DNA of 64,000 nt, taken from contig JAHHTP010000004.1 in the NCBI GenBank assembly GCA_020024615.1, positions 13,999 to 77,998 of the forward strand, read 5' to 3'. Shown piece by piece: positions 35,101 to 43,952 of this stretch (position 1 is the first letter of the stretch; every line of letters starts with the position of its first letter). The notes under the pieces are model-generated. The model made no database searches and was not told where the DNA came from. It saw nothing but the letters and a program-made list of their open reading frames with translations. The position numbers and the translations under genes are program-made. Origin of the DNA: Oscillospiraceae bacterium. Lineage in GTDB: Bacteria; Bacillota; Clostridia; Oscillospirales; Ruminococcaceae.

Positions 35101-35974
35101 TGGCAAGTGCTTGTTCCATTTCGGCAACAGACTCTGTATTTTCCAGCTCTGTCATACAGCCACGCATGACCTTTTCCCATTCGGCATATCGCGCGATGGT
35201 TAATTGATTCTTAGCTTTTGTCGTTTCGGTCATCCTTTTTTTGGTCTGGAAAAGAATTTCTTCCTCCGCCTGTGCAAGATCTTCCAGATTCTGCAAGGAT
35301 TGCACCAATGCAGCCGCCGTCTGCTGCATTTTTGCCACAAACAGACTTTCTTCATGCTGACTTTGCCGCATTGCCTGTTTCATTTTGATGGTACAGCTTT
35401 GCAACCACAATGCAAGGTTCGGCTCGGCTCTAGCAGTTGTGTAGACTGCCAGAATGATTTGCTTAATTTTGCTGTCCGAGCCGTTCTCACAAAGTGCGCG
35501 CACTGCCGCAAACCCTGGTGTCTGCTTCTCGTAACAATCTACCATCAATTCTTCCAGCACTTCATCCTGCATCTGCCGCAATGCGCCGCCCTGAATAATC
35601 GAAAACTGAGGTGGCAGACCCAGTTTTTCAAAATTCTGCTGTAAAATGGTTTTGCACAGCGAATCTATCGTGGAAATTTGCGCTTGTGCCAACAGTCTGC
35701 GCTGGTGCTGCAATTTCTCGTTTTCAGGCGTTTCAACAATCCGCTTTTCCAGTTCTTTGGTGATACGCTCTCGCAGTTCAGCGCTTGCCGCCTTGGTAAA
35801 GGTGACAATCAGCATGCGGTCTGCGTCAATCGGTGGCAGATTGCAATCACCTGCCAGCAGAGAAATGACGCGTTTGGACAATACCGAAGTTTTTCCACTT
35901 CCGGCAGCCGCCGCAACCAAAATCGGTCTGCCTCGCATATCAACAGCAAGCTGCTGCATTTGTGTTAATCCCAT
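32183..35974 (-). CDS. addA: AddA, helicase-nuclease subunit of AddAB
   Basis: 1263 aa UvrD-like 3'-5' helicase with a C-terminal RecB-family nuclease. Walker A: ILVAAAAGSGKTSVLSKRV (N-terminal). Further helicase motifs: LIVTFTKAASAELRERI, DCVMVDECQDNN, VGDIKQSIYRFRHA, VMTIHGSKGLEAPICIL and LLYVALTRAREKLI. The nuclease motif GIADCIILDTDGLVLIDYKTD lies near residue 1190. It resects double-strand breaks with AddB and responds to Chi. It overlaps the end of addB by 10 bp and starts behind AGGAGGAAG. Confidence 0.96.
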   Translation of the reverse strand: MGLTQMQQLAVDMRGRPILVAAAAGSGKTSVLSKRVISLLAGDCNLPPIDADRMLIVTFTKAASAELRERITKELEKRIVETPENEKLQHQRRLLAQAQISTIDSLCKTILQQNFEKLGLPPQFSIIQGGALRQMQDEVLEELMVDCYEKQTPGFAAVRALCENGSDSKIKQIILAVYTTARAEPNLALWLQSCTIKMKQAMRQSQHEESLFVAKMQQTAAALVQSLQNLEDLAQAEEEILFQTKKRMTETTKAKNQLTIARYAEWEKVMRGCMTELENTESVAEMEQALANLPKKPTKKDYKELREQERLAPWMTLWEQANQLADWLSEFHGSNAAHDKLVLDAVQEIYSMTAEFHQRLSLRKTEKGQLDFADLEQYTVQLLAQAAIDDAGEISFTPTETAKQIAANYDCVMVDECQDNNRVQDIIFRMLTDGTDHLFMVGDIKQSIYRFRHAKPELFSKRLLTYASIENMKEHEPVRIVLKDNFRSRGSVIDTVNYLFGRVMSSKVGGVCYNADAAMNAGRSYPPLPPQFSDAAELHILDNEGETKVSKGAIDQEEYIAQMIQRMIEQKYQVTDSDTGQLRDCCYRDFMVLMRSHTRLGLMLKALDAHHIHYHTASVKAFYETSEIQGCLAMMKIAKNPQDDFNLWCFLLSPYALFDFDDAAALRLTANENGCQYMFDALKIAAEDEQNAIHAKAFAVVQLIGELRTQSMQMTVSDFLQYAFDRSHYLALLAAGEDGEQKNANLNLLCKEVAGWEQDNLGGIDGFLQYVSRLMELDEDIAPATALEQNDDVVEVMTIHGSKGLEAPICILCHCEARFNKMDTTGGYLLDADLGLTLQYSDEQNCIRYYNAYGEQLKSKIDAANTSEEMRLLYVALTRAREKLICVGSCQNLESRLKTLSKKAVSEEGDYRLLESWSGTVSNYMDWLLAGLLSVPEAALKLESMGYPVLNSLPFTSVLSHLGDSQNRALSLQVVIERASSYHPKLPPVKVENTELEPQSVSMEQVNRLLEPYPYQAVTKFPAKTSVTALSHQNPPVGMDLYHRQHEEQLLLPEVPLQPDILAEAGLKKPAFLTDEEESITGAMRGTATHAFLQYANFQAARDDLEQECVRLQQLAFLSETDLQLINRYHIKRFLYGKLCSRMLAAQKQGNLLREYAFIHELPATELDENLAENCRDEKIVVQGIADCIILDTDGLVLIDYKTDRLETEREFVERYQKQLSIYRDALNLLFSAYYPGKQAVKQMLIYSLYLGQEIEIAEEKDL

Positions 35975-38900
35975 GATACTTCCTCCTGCCCATAGATCAT
36001 CTGCTGGGCTTCTTCTTCACTTACCTTTGTTCGTTCGCAGGATTCAATTCTGACATCCTTGCCACATAATTCCCGGTATTCACAATATTCACAGGCCGTG
36101 GTATCGGTATAATAGACCGGCTCAATTCCACCACTGGATACCTCTTTTGCCATATTTTTGACCTGTCGCCGCACATAATTCTCGATTTTTCGATATTCCT
36201 GCTGGGTGCGCAGAGAGCTGTCATCTACTTGCTGCTTTTGATCCATTCCAACCGGAATATAGTGTTCCTGTAGTTTTTCTTCCATAGCACGCATCCGCAG
36301 CAATTCCTCTTTTTCATCCACCAAAATACCATTCATACAGAATCCGCCAGCCAGATATTCCGCTTTCTCTGCTTCGGCAAGGTGATGTGTGTTGATCAAT
36401 TCCACTTTTCTGGCTGGATAGTACAGCACCCCTGACGGAATCATACCTGTCAGATTGCCTGTTGCGCCGTTTGCCACCGCCATTTCATATAAAATCATTT
36501 GCAGATGTTCGCCGCTTAACAGATTGACATATTCAAATTTCTTATTTCCGGTCTTATAATCAATGATGCGGAAATATTTTTTATCAGCCTCATAATAAAT
36601 ATCTAAGCGATCAATTCTGCCCCTGATTCGAATCGAATGTGTATCATCAACCGCAATAGAAAGCGGCGCAATCCGCTTATTTCCGATGTCGCACTCCACC
36701 GCCAGAACCTCAAATTTGCTTTGCAGCTGCTCGGCATAGATATTTTCGGCAATGCGCAGAATGGTCAGCAGCATACTTTGCGCTAACGCCTTATCTTTTG
36801 CGCAAATCTTGCCCGGATTTTCAAATCGCTTTTCCAGTTGAGCTTCAAATGCAGCTTCTACCATCTGCCGAATCTCATCCTTAATCTGCTGGCTATTGGC
36901 AAAGCTGCCCTCCTCTGCTGCTTTTTGGGCATCCGCTTTTGCTTTTGCACTCAACTGGGGTGTCAGCTCGGCAATGACATGATGCACGATATTGCCACGC
37001 AACAGCGGATTATACGCAGCCCGCTCTCGAATTCGCAGTTTTAAGCCATATTTGACAAAGTAAGCAAACGGGCATTGATAGTACTGCTCAATTTCACTTG
37101 GCGAAAGCATACGCTGATACAAGGTATAAAGCTGTTCAATGGTATCCTTGCCGGACAGCACATACCGCTTTGGAAGCTGTATGCTGTTTACCGCATCCAA
37201 AATCGCCGCATATCTGTTTTCCGGTAATTTTCGCAGCAAATCCAGATATTTTAGGGCTTCCTGCTTATCGCTGCGTACCAGATGACAATAGCTGTCCAGA
37301 ACGGAGGCGGCGGTTGTCATGCGCTGCGCCTGCGACAGGTTTCCTGGCACAGCTTTTCGATCCAGCAACCGTTCAAATCGCCAGATCAGTTCACTCGCCA
37401 GCTGCTTTTCACCGCCTAAATTCGCTTTGCGATAGCTGATATATAATCGCTGTGTTGGTGCGCATACCATTTGATAGGCAATAAAGCGTTCCTCGTTCAA
37501 CCGTTCTTCCAGTGTTTTGCCGACCACAATATCAAATTCGGACATCTGTTTGCATTCCATATCTGAAAACAATCCGCTCTGTGCATTCGGACGCTTCGGG
37601 AAAATCCCTTCGTTTGCACCAAGGATCCAAACCACCTTCGGATCATGCAACCGAATCTGATCAGCCGAACCCACCAGAATACAGTCCATTGTCTGCTCCA
37701 CCGCTTTGATTTTGGTTTCCTTCACCGACTGCGCAAACAGACGATAGTACTCAGCACCACTGATCTTTTCCTCTGCGATGGTATCACTCAATCGGGTTAA
37801 AATGTCGCCAAAAATGTTCCAGACGCGCTTTTGCTGCATCTGCTGGTTCAAATCATCCAAAGCCTGAAGATTCTCGGCGAAACGACGGATAACTCCAAGT
37901 TTTTCCAACGCTTCGTATAAAAGCTCACCAAACTCCCGACCGGTATGGTTCTCGGCTGTAAACAGCGGAGAAATGGCATCCATATATCTCGCACGCAGCA
38001 ATTCCGGCGCATCGCCCAGCTGCTGCTCCCTACCCAATTCCTCCAGTTCATAACCGGACAATTTAGCATCGAATGGCTTTTTCCAGTCACGCAGACGCTG
38101 TGGTTGCCATACATACAGATATTCCTCCAGCTGTGCAATATCCATATCGGATGCCTCAAACAAGCCGCTTTTCATCACACTCAGTGCATCAATCGACGAA
38201 AAGCGGATAAATGCCGCTTTCAACAGGGCAAAACACACCGTAAACAATGGTTCAGACTGCGGCGCATTGCCCCCATCCACACAGTACGGCAGCTCAAATT
38301 TCATGGCAGCCGATGCAATCGGCAGGCGATACGCATCATCACGATACACAACCGCAATATCACGCAGTCGCAGACTGCCCTTCGCATCCTTCAATAATGA
38401 TTTCAAGGTTCCAAGGCAATACTCCGCTTCTGCATACTCATCCCGGCAGGAAAACACCTGCACACTATCATCCTCTGGTTTGGTTTCCGGCACACGCAAC
38501 GGTTCATCAAACAAGGATTTTTTAACCAAATCCAAGGCATTTTCCGGCATTTTAGTTTGATATGTTTCCTTTTGGCAGTGTCCGCCAGACAATCCTTCCA
38601 AATGCTCGTATGTATCCAGCGTAAGCGCATAAATGCTGTACAGTTCTTTTTTTGCCTGTTGATAATCCAATAGCAGACTGACATACACATCCGCACCCTG
38701 CCGCAACATAAGCCGAATAAATTCATACTGCGGCGCAGTAAAACTCTTAAAGCCATCCAGCAGCACCGTTTTACCAGCAAATATTTTTTCCTGGTGGTTT
38801 TCTTCCCGATCTTTGATTTTAGCAGCAGCTGCTGAAAGATCATCCAAATTGTCACGCCATGCTGACGAAAGACGCATCTCATAGTACATCGCAATGCTGC

Positions 38901-39390
38901 CAAGATCTGCCGTTTTTGCACGCAGGTTTTCCGGCAAATCCGTGTTTTCTCCAGCCTGCAAAAGCTGGTCTGGCTGGATACCGGAAAATTTCATCTGTCG
39001 AATAAACTGCAACAACTGTTCCTGAAATCCCGAATCCATCGACTGCACCTGTTTTTGATATAGTCTTAACTGATCTTTACAATCCGATAAAGCACGGCGC
39101 ATCAGAATGGATTTACAGAGATTATCAGCATATCGAACGGCAACACCGCCATATTGCTTCATAATCATATCCGAATACCGGGAAAAGCCGGTAACGGTCA
39201 TTCGCACACGGACAGACGGCGGCAGACGATGCATCAGATCACGCTCCGTTTCGAAGGTAAATTGATCCGGTGTCAGCCACAGGATATTTTTTTCGATATT
39301 CTGGTTTCCCCTGTTGGCTGCATTTTGGGCAATTTCCAGCATTCGGGTTCTTTTTTCCTCCCTGCCGGTTCCGGTCAGTATAGTCAGCAT
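35965..39390 (-). CDS. addB: AddB, nuclease/Chi-scanning subunit of AddAB
   Basis: About 1141 aa. The C-terminal nuclease domain has YFRIIDYKTGNKKFEYVNLL and the four cysteines of the structural [4Fe-4S] cluster: one at YQCPFAYFVKYG and three in ACEYCEYRELCGKD. The N-terminal ATP loop is degenerate (LTGTGREEKRTRM instead of GxxGxGKT). I use the ATG at 39390, 8 bases after AGAGGA. The upstream in-frame ATG at 39399 directly abuts that site. It sits between spoIIR and addA, with a 14-bp gap to the former. Confidence 0.93.
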   Translation of the reverse strand: MLTILTGTGREEKRTRMLEIAQNAANRGNQNIEKNILWLTPDQFTFETERDLMHRLPPSVRVRMTVTGFSRYSDMIMKQYGGVAVRYADNLCKSILMRRALSDCKDQLRLYQKQVQSMDSGFQEQLLQFIRQMKFSGIQPDQLLQAGENTDLPENLRAKTADLGSIAMYYEMRLSSAWRDNLDDLSAAAAKIKDREENHQEKIFAGKTVLLDGFKSFTAPQYEFIRLMLRQGADVYVSLLLDYQQAKKELYSIYALTLDTYEHLEGLSGGHCQKETYQTKMPENALDLVKKSLFDEPLRVPETKPEDDSVQVFSCRDEYAEAEYCLGTLKSLLKDAKGSLRLRDIAVVYRDDAYRLPIASAAMKFELPYCVDGGNAPQSEPLFTVCFALLKAAFIRFSSIDALSVMKSGLFEASDMDIAQLEEYLYVWQPQRLRDWKKPFDAKLSGYELEELGREQQLGDAPELLRARYMDAISPLFTAENHTGREFGELLYEALEKLGVIRRFAENLQALDDLNQQMQQKRVWNIFGDILTRLSDTIAEEKISGAEYYRLFAQSVKETKIKAVEQTMDCILVGSADQIRLHDPKVVWILGANEGIFPKRPNAQSGLFSDMECKQMSEFDIVVGKTLEERLNEERFIAYQMVCAPTQRLYISYRKANLGGEKQLASELIWRFERLLDRKAVPGNLSQAQRMTTAASVLDSYCHLVRSDKQEALKYLDLLRKLPENRYAAILDAVNSIQLPKRYVLSGKDTIEQLYTLYQRMLSPSEIEQYYQCPFAYFVKYGLKLRIRERAAYNPLLRGNIVHHVIAELTPQLSAKAKADAQKAAEEGSFANSQQIKDEIRQMVEAAFEAQLEKRFENPGKICAKDKALAQSMLLTILRIAENIYAEQLQSKFEVLAVECDIGNKRIAPLSIAVDDTHSIRIRGRIDRLDIYYEADKKYFRIIDYKTGNKKFEYVNLLSGEHLQMILYEMAVANGATGNLTGMIPSGVLYYPARKVELINTHHLAEAEKAEYLAGGFCMNGILVDEKEELLRMRAMEEKLQEHYIPVGMDQKQQVDDSSLRTQQEYRKIENYVRRQVKNMAKEVSSGGIEPVYYTDTTACEYCEYRELCGKDVRIESCERTKVSEEEAQQMIYGQEEVSWD

Positions 39391-39403
39391 ATTTTTCATC
39401 CTC

Positions 39404-40039
39404 TCATTTATGATGTTGTTTCCATCTTTCAAACCAATCCAATATAGCAAGTCTGAATTGATATTTTTCCGGCTGATTCAGCAGTTCCAGTTGTGCTTCA
39501 TCAAAGCTTTCCTTTGCGGATGCCGGCGAAATGCACAGCGGCGGATACAGCACACACCACCAGTTTTTCCCCTGTCCACTGCCGAGTACAATTTTCAAGC
39601 ACCAGTAATATCCAGCAGGCATCGTAAGATCCGCATACTGTTTTACTGGGAACTTCTCATACGCCACCATTACAGCCGCTGTCTGAGTGCTGCCGTGCGC
39701 ATATACCGACTGCTGTGCAGCATCCGAAAGCTGTGCAATCATGGTTCTGGCAGCGGCAGCGGTTTTCATTGCAGTCGTTTCGCCCGGAAATGCCTGTAAA
39801 TCTATCTGTGTAAACATCTCTTTTGCAGCCGGCAGGATATCATCTCGCACCGCGAGCTTTAACTGCTGATCTTCCACCCCATCTGAATTGGCAAGGATAT
39901 GCAGCCGAAACACCTGGTCTTTCAAATCCGCATACGGTTTTGCACATTCCCATGTAAAATATAGCAAAGCAGTTGCTAAGAGCAGCGCTCCGATTACCCC
40001 AAAATAACGCAAATTTTTCTGTATTCTTTCTGTTTTCAT
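39404..40039 (-). CDS. spoIIR: SpoIIR, stage II sporulation protein R
   Basis: About 211 aa with one N-terminal transmembrane/signal helix (GVIGALLLATALLYFTWECA) and the SpoIIR core FRLHILANSDGVEDQQLKLAVRD, which is split here over positions 60-85. It is the secreted signal that activates SpoIIGA to process pro-sigmaE in the mother cell. Its presence is the clearest sign of an endospore-forming lineage in this window. The ATG at 40039 follows AAGGAAGGA. The upstream in-frame extension is not conserved. Confidence 0.9.
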   Translation of the reverse strand: MKTERIQKNLRYFGVIGALLLATALLYFTWECAKPYADLKDQVFRLHILANSDGVEDQQLKLAVRDDILPAAKEMFTQIDLQAFPGETTAMKTAAAARTMIAQLSDAAQQSVYAHGSTQTAAVMVAYEKFPVKQYADLTMPAGYYWCLKIVLGSGQGKNWWCVLYPPLCISPASAKESFDEAQLELLNQPEKYQFRLAILDWFERWKQHHK

Positions 40040-40110
40040 TTCCAAATCCTTCCTTTCAAACAAAAGTATCGGCAGGAAACAAAACATTATACATTGCAAG
40101 ATACAAATTT

Positions 40111-40132
40111 ATTATACCATATTTTTTGGTAT
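40111..40132 (-). promoter_or_regulatory. Possible promoter and overlapping inverted repeat upstream of spoIIR
   Basis: Minus strand TGG-TATAAT (40111-40119), an extended -10 with a poor -35. A perfect inverted repeat ATACCA/TGGTAT (40114-40132) overlaps it and could be an operator. No convincing sigmaF consensus is visible. Confidence 0.4.
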
Positions 40133-40170
40133 GATTCTATCAATTCTAACCGAAAAAACTGGTTTTCATA

Positions 40171-40199
40171 TTGTATTTTTGAAAGAATTATGGTATACT
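40171..40199 (+). promoter_or_regulatory. Promoter of glgB
   Basis: TTGTAT (40171-40176), 17-base spacer ending TATGG, then TATACT (40194-40199). Confidence 0.65.
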
Positions 40200-40265
40200 G
40201 AAGATAGTATCACGATGTATATTCTATTTTCACACGGTTTATTACAAACAGTTTAGGAGATAGCA

Positions 40266-42182
40266 ATGGAACAGAAAAATTTTAATCTTCACTCTTTTTA
40301 TAGTGGTTACAGTTTTGATGCCTATGAATATTTCGGCGCGCATCCAGATGAAAACGGCTGTCAATTTCGAGTATTTGCACCAGCCGCAAAGGCCGTGGCG
40401 TTGATCTGCTGCATCAATGACTGGCAGCCGCTTCCAATGCATCTTTCTGGTGGTGTATGGAGTCTTTATCTAAAAGGGGTAAAACCAGGCATGATTTATA
40501 AATATAAAATCGTGCGTGCCGACGATGAAGTTATTGACCACTGTGACCCATACGGTTTTGGCATGGAATTACGGCCCAATTCTGCTTCGGTTGTCCGAGA
40601 ATTGAATCAGGATATTTTTACCGATGCCGCATGGATGAAAAAACAGCACCGTGGACATAATTCTCCTATCAACATTTATGAAATCCACGCCGGCTGCTTC
40701 AAACACAAACAGAACACCGGCAATTTCCCGGATGATTGGTACAATTATGAAGAACTCGCCGAAGTGCTGATTCCATACTTAAAGGAAAACGGCTATACCC
40801 ATGTGGAACTGATGCCGCTTTCGGAGCATCCTGTTGATATGTCATGGGGCTATCAAAACACCGGATTTTTCGCACCGACTTCACGCTATGGCACTGCATT
40901 GCAGCTGCAAAAATTCGTCAACGCCTTCCATCTTGCACAAATCGGCGTCATCCTCGACTTTGTGCCGGTTCATTTTGCGACCGATGACTACGGTCTTTCC
41001 TATTTTGACGGCAGCTTTTTGTATGAATATTCCAGTGACGACACTGGATACAGCGAATGGGGCACCAAAAACTTCAATGTCACCCGCGGCGAAGTGCAAA
41101 GCTTCCTAAAATCCTGTGCCAACTACTGGCTGACCGAATATCATATAGACGGTCTGCGCATGGATGCAATCTCCCGTGCCATTTACTGGCAGGGGCAGGA
41201 GGAACGCGGCATCAATGAACGCGCAATTGAATTTTTAGCCTCGATGAACAACGGACTGCATTACCGACATCCAGGTGTTATGCTGATAGCAGAGGATTCC
41301 ACCAATTTCAACAAGGTGACCGCTCCAGCCATCTATCAGGGTCTGGATTTCGACTACAAATGGGATATGGGTTGGATGAACGATACCCTCGATTTTTTAG
41401 CCACCCCAGCATTTGAGAGAAAATGGCATTACCACAAGCTAACCTTCTCGATGATGTATTTCCATCGGGAAACCTATATGCTGCCGTTATCCCACGACGA
41501 AAATGTACATTCCAAGAAAACGATACTCGACAAGATTTACGGCAGTTACGAACAGAAATTTGCGCAAGGGCGTGCGCTTTATCTGTATATGTACACCCAT
41601 CCGGGCAAGAAAATGGACTTCATGGGCGACGAATTTGGTATGCTGCGTGAGTTTGACGAAACCCGGGAACTCGACTGGGGCATACTCTCCTACCCAATGC
41701 ACGATTCTTTCCTGCATTTTCGCCGCACACTGCACCGCCTGTACCTGAATTTACCTGCCCTTTCGCAGAATGACTATCATCCGGAATATTTCAAATGGCT
41801 GGTGGTCAACGATGAAGATCATGTGGTATACGCCTACCAGCGCGGTAAAGGAGTCGGTGCGGTAGTCGTGGTTCTCAACTTCTGCGACTGTGACTGGAAT
41901 GACTATACGCTGCATTTTGAACATGAAGTCGTGTTGTCCGAAGCGCTCAACACGGATAACTGCATTTACAGCGGAAATACCATTGTAGATGAGCACACAA
42001 AATATCAAACGCAGTTGATGCCGGATGGCACCCACCAATTAAAACTCGATTTGAAAGCCTTTTCTGGCAGAATGTTTGTAATCACAGAATGCCCCACCCC
42101 ACATCGGCTATCGGCCATACCGAATACCAGTCAAAAACCAGCCGAATACCGTGGCGGAAATGTCTGCCAATCCAAAATATAA
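40266..42182 (+). CDS. glgB: GlgB, 1,4-alpha-glucan branching enzyme
   Basis: 638 aa GH13 enzyme. An N-terminal CBM48 domain (YFGAHPDENGCQFRVFAPAA) precedes the TIM barrel with VILDFVPVHFATDD, the nucleophile region DGLRMDAISRAIYWQG, acid/base VMLIAEDSTNFNKV and transition-state LPLSHDENVHSKKTI, followed by MDFMGDEFGMLREFDE. It introduces alpha-1,6 branches into glycogen. It stands alone, with no glgA/C/D near it. The ATG follows TTAGGAGATAGCA. Flanked by its own promoter and terminator. Confidence 0.96.
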   Translation: MEQKNFNLHSFYSGYSFDAYEYFGAHPDENGCQFRVFAPAAKAVALICCINDWQPLPMHLSGGVWSLYLKGVKPGMIYKYKIVRADDEVIDHCDPYGFGMELRPNSASVVRELNQDIFTDAAWMKKQHRGHNSPINIYEIHAGCFKHKQNTGNFPDDWYNYEELAEVLIPYLKENGYTHVELMPLSEHPVDMSWGYQNTGFFAPTSRYGTALQLQKFVNAFHLAQIGVILDFVPVHFATDDYGLSYFDGSFLYEYSSDDTGYSEWGTKNFNVTRGEVQSFLKSCANYWLTEYHIDGLRMDAISRAIYWQGQEERGINERAIEFLASMNNGLHYRHPGVMLIAEDSTNFNKVTAPAIYQGLDFDYKWDMGWMNDTLDFLATPAFERKWHYHKLTFSMMYFHRETYMLPLSHDENVHSKKTILDKIYGSYEQKFAQGRALYLYMYTHPGKKMDFMGDEFGMLREFDETRELDWGILSYPMHDSFLHFRRTLHRLYLNLPALSQNDYHPEYFKWLVVNDEDHVVYAYQRGKGVGAVVVVLNFCDCDWNDYTLHFEHEVVLSEALNTDNCIYSGNTIVDEHTKYQTQLMPDGTHQLKLDLKAFSGRMFVITECPTPHRLSAIPNTSQKPAEYRGGNVCQSKI

Positions 42183-42197
42183 ATCAGCAAATATGGG

Positions 42198-42231
42198 AAA
42201 GACAGATAGTGTTAAGCTATCTGTCTTTTTT
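42198..42231 (+). terminator. Intrinsic terminator after glgB
   Basis: Stem AAAGACAGATAG/CTATCTGTCTTT (42198-42228) followed by a T-run. Confidence 0.92.
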
Positions 42232-42235
42232 GAAA

Positions 42236-42269
42236 ACCAAATTCCGGAGCCATGCTTATGACTCCGGAA
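42236..42269 (-). terminator. Intrinsic terminator after glnS
   Basis: Stem TTCCGGAG/CTCCGGAA (42242-42269), followed on the minus strand by a moderately T-rich ATTTGGTTTT. Confidence 0.7.
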
Positions 42270-42274
42270 ACATA

Positions 42275-43921
42275 TTATTTGCCGTAGCTGTCTTTTAAGC
42301 CGACAATGCGGTTAAAGGTATTGGCGTTTTTGGTATCTTTGCAGAAATAACCAGTACGGACAAACTGGAAGCGCTCGCCCTCTTTGGCATCTGCCAGGGA
42401 CGGCTCCAATTTACATTTTTTCATCACAACCAGAGATTCCGGGTTGATGTAATCCAAGAAGGACTCGTCTTCGCCCAGATCACCTAAATTCTCTTTGGTG
42501 AACAGGTAATCATACAGGCACAGATCTGCCTCATACGCATATTTTGCGCTGACCCAGTGGATGGTGCCTTTGATTTTTCTGCCATCTGGCGGATTGCAAC
42601 CGCGGGTTTCCGGGTCGATGGTGCATCTCAATTCGGTGATATTGCCTGCCTCATCCTTGACAACCTCTTGGCATTTGATGACATAGGACTGCATCAAACG
42701 AACCTCGCCATCCGGTTTTAAGCGGAAGAATTTCTTCGGTGCTTCTTCCATAAAGTCGGAACGCTCAATATAAAGTTCTCTGGTAAACGGAACTTTTCTG
42801 GTGCCGAGTTCCGGATGATTCGGATGGTTCGGCAGTTCAAAATACTCCTCTTGATCTTCCGGATAGTTGGTCAAAACCACTTTCACCGGGTCAACAACTG
42901 CAACACGACGCTCTGCGGTTTCGTTGAGTTCCTCACGGATACAATGCTCCAGCATACCAATATCAACAAGGCTGTTGGATTTGGAGATACCTGCGCGCTG
43001 TACAAAATCAAAGATGGCACTCGGAGTGTAACCACGACGGCGCAGACCGCACAAAGTTGGCATACGCGGGTCATCCCAACCATCCACATAATGTTCGAAT
43101 ACCAGCTGACGCAGATAACGCTTACTCATCACAGTGCGGGTAACATTCAGACGGGCAAACTCTCTCTGTTTTGGAGGTGCTTCAAAGCCGATGTTATCCA
43201 CAACCCACTCATACAACGGACGATGATTCTCAAACTCCAGAGAACACATTGAATGAGTGATACCCTCCAGTGCATCCTGAATCGGATGCGCATAGTCGTA
43301 CAGCGGATAGATAACCCATTTATTACCCTGACGATGGTGGTGTTTGCGGGTAATACGGTAGATTGCCGGGTCGCGCATATTGATGTTGGAACTGGACATA
43401 TCAATTTTTGCACGCAGGGTTTTTGCACCGTCCTCAAACTCGCCGTTTTTCATGCGCTCGAACAGGTCAAGGTTTTCCTCCACGCTGCGGTTGCGATACG
43501 GGCTTTCTTTGCCCGGCTGCGTTAAGGTGCCACGGTACTCTCTCATTTCATCAGCGGTCAGATCGCAGACATACGCTTTACCGTCCTGAATCAGCTTAAC
43601 CGCAAATTCATAACATTTATCAAACACATCACTGCCGTAATAAACACCGCCAGTTGGGGTAGCACCCAGCCACTCCAGGTCCTCGCGGATGGATTCAACA
43701 TACTCGGTGTCCTCTTTTGCCGGGTTGGTGTCATCATAGCGCAGATTGAACAGGCCACCGTATTTTTTAGCAACCATGTAGTTGATGAAAATAGCCTTTG
43801 CAGAACCAATATGCAGATAGCCATTTGGTTCCGGTGGGAAACGGGTGTGAACTTTCAGTCCCGGATTTGCCGCTAAGTCGGCATCCACGATTTCGGTAAG
43901 AAAATTAGAAAACTCTTCCAT
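42275..43921 (-). CDS. glnS: GlnS, glutaminyl-tRNA synthetase
   Basis: 548 aa class Ib synthetase. The HIGH-type motif is FPPEPNGYLHIGSAKAIFIN, the KMSKS-type motif is VMSKRYLRQLV, and the C-terminal two-barrel anticodon-binding region carries FMEEAPKKFFRLKPDGEVRL. The start ATG 43921 follows AAGGAAAT. It lies 31 bp after gltX and is cotranscribed. Many Firmicutes lack GlnRS and use GatCAB transamidation, so direct Gln-tRNA charging is notable here. Confidence 0.96.
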   Translation of the reverse strand: MEEFSNFLTEIVDADLAANPGLKVHTRFPPEPNGYLHIGSAKAIFINYMVAKKYGGLFNLRYDDTNPAKEDTEYVESIREDLEWLGATPTGGVYYGSDVFDKCYEFAVKLIQDGKAYVCDLTADEMREYRGTLTQPGKESPYRNRSVEENLDLFERMKNGEFEDGAKTLRAKIDMSSSNINMRDPAIYRITRKHHHRQGNKWVIYPLYDYAHPIQDALEGITHSMCSLEFENHRPLYEWVVDNIGFEAPPKQREFARLNVTRTVMSKRYLRQLVFEHYVDGWDDPRMPTLCGLRRRGYTPSAIFDFVQRAGISKSNSLVDIGMLEHCIREELNETAERRVAVVDPVKVVLTNYPEDQEEYFELPNHPNHPELGTRKVPFTRELYIERSDFMEEAPKKFFRLKPDGEVRLMQSYVIKCQEVVKDEAGNITELRCTIDPETRGCNPPDGRKIKGTIHWVSAKYAYEADLCLYDYLFTKENLGDLGEDESFLDYINPESLVVMKKCKLEPSLADAKEGERFQFVRTGYFCKDTKNANTFNRIVGLKDSYGK

Positions 43922-43952
43922 TCTTAATATTTCCTTCTGTCTTTTATTATAA

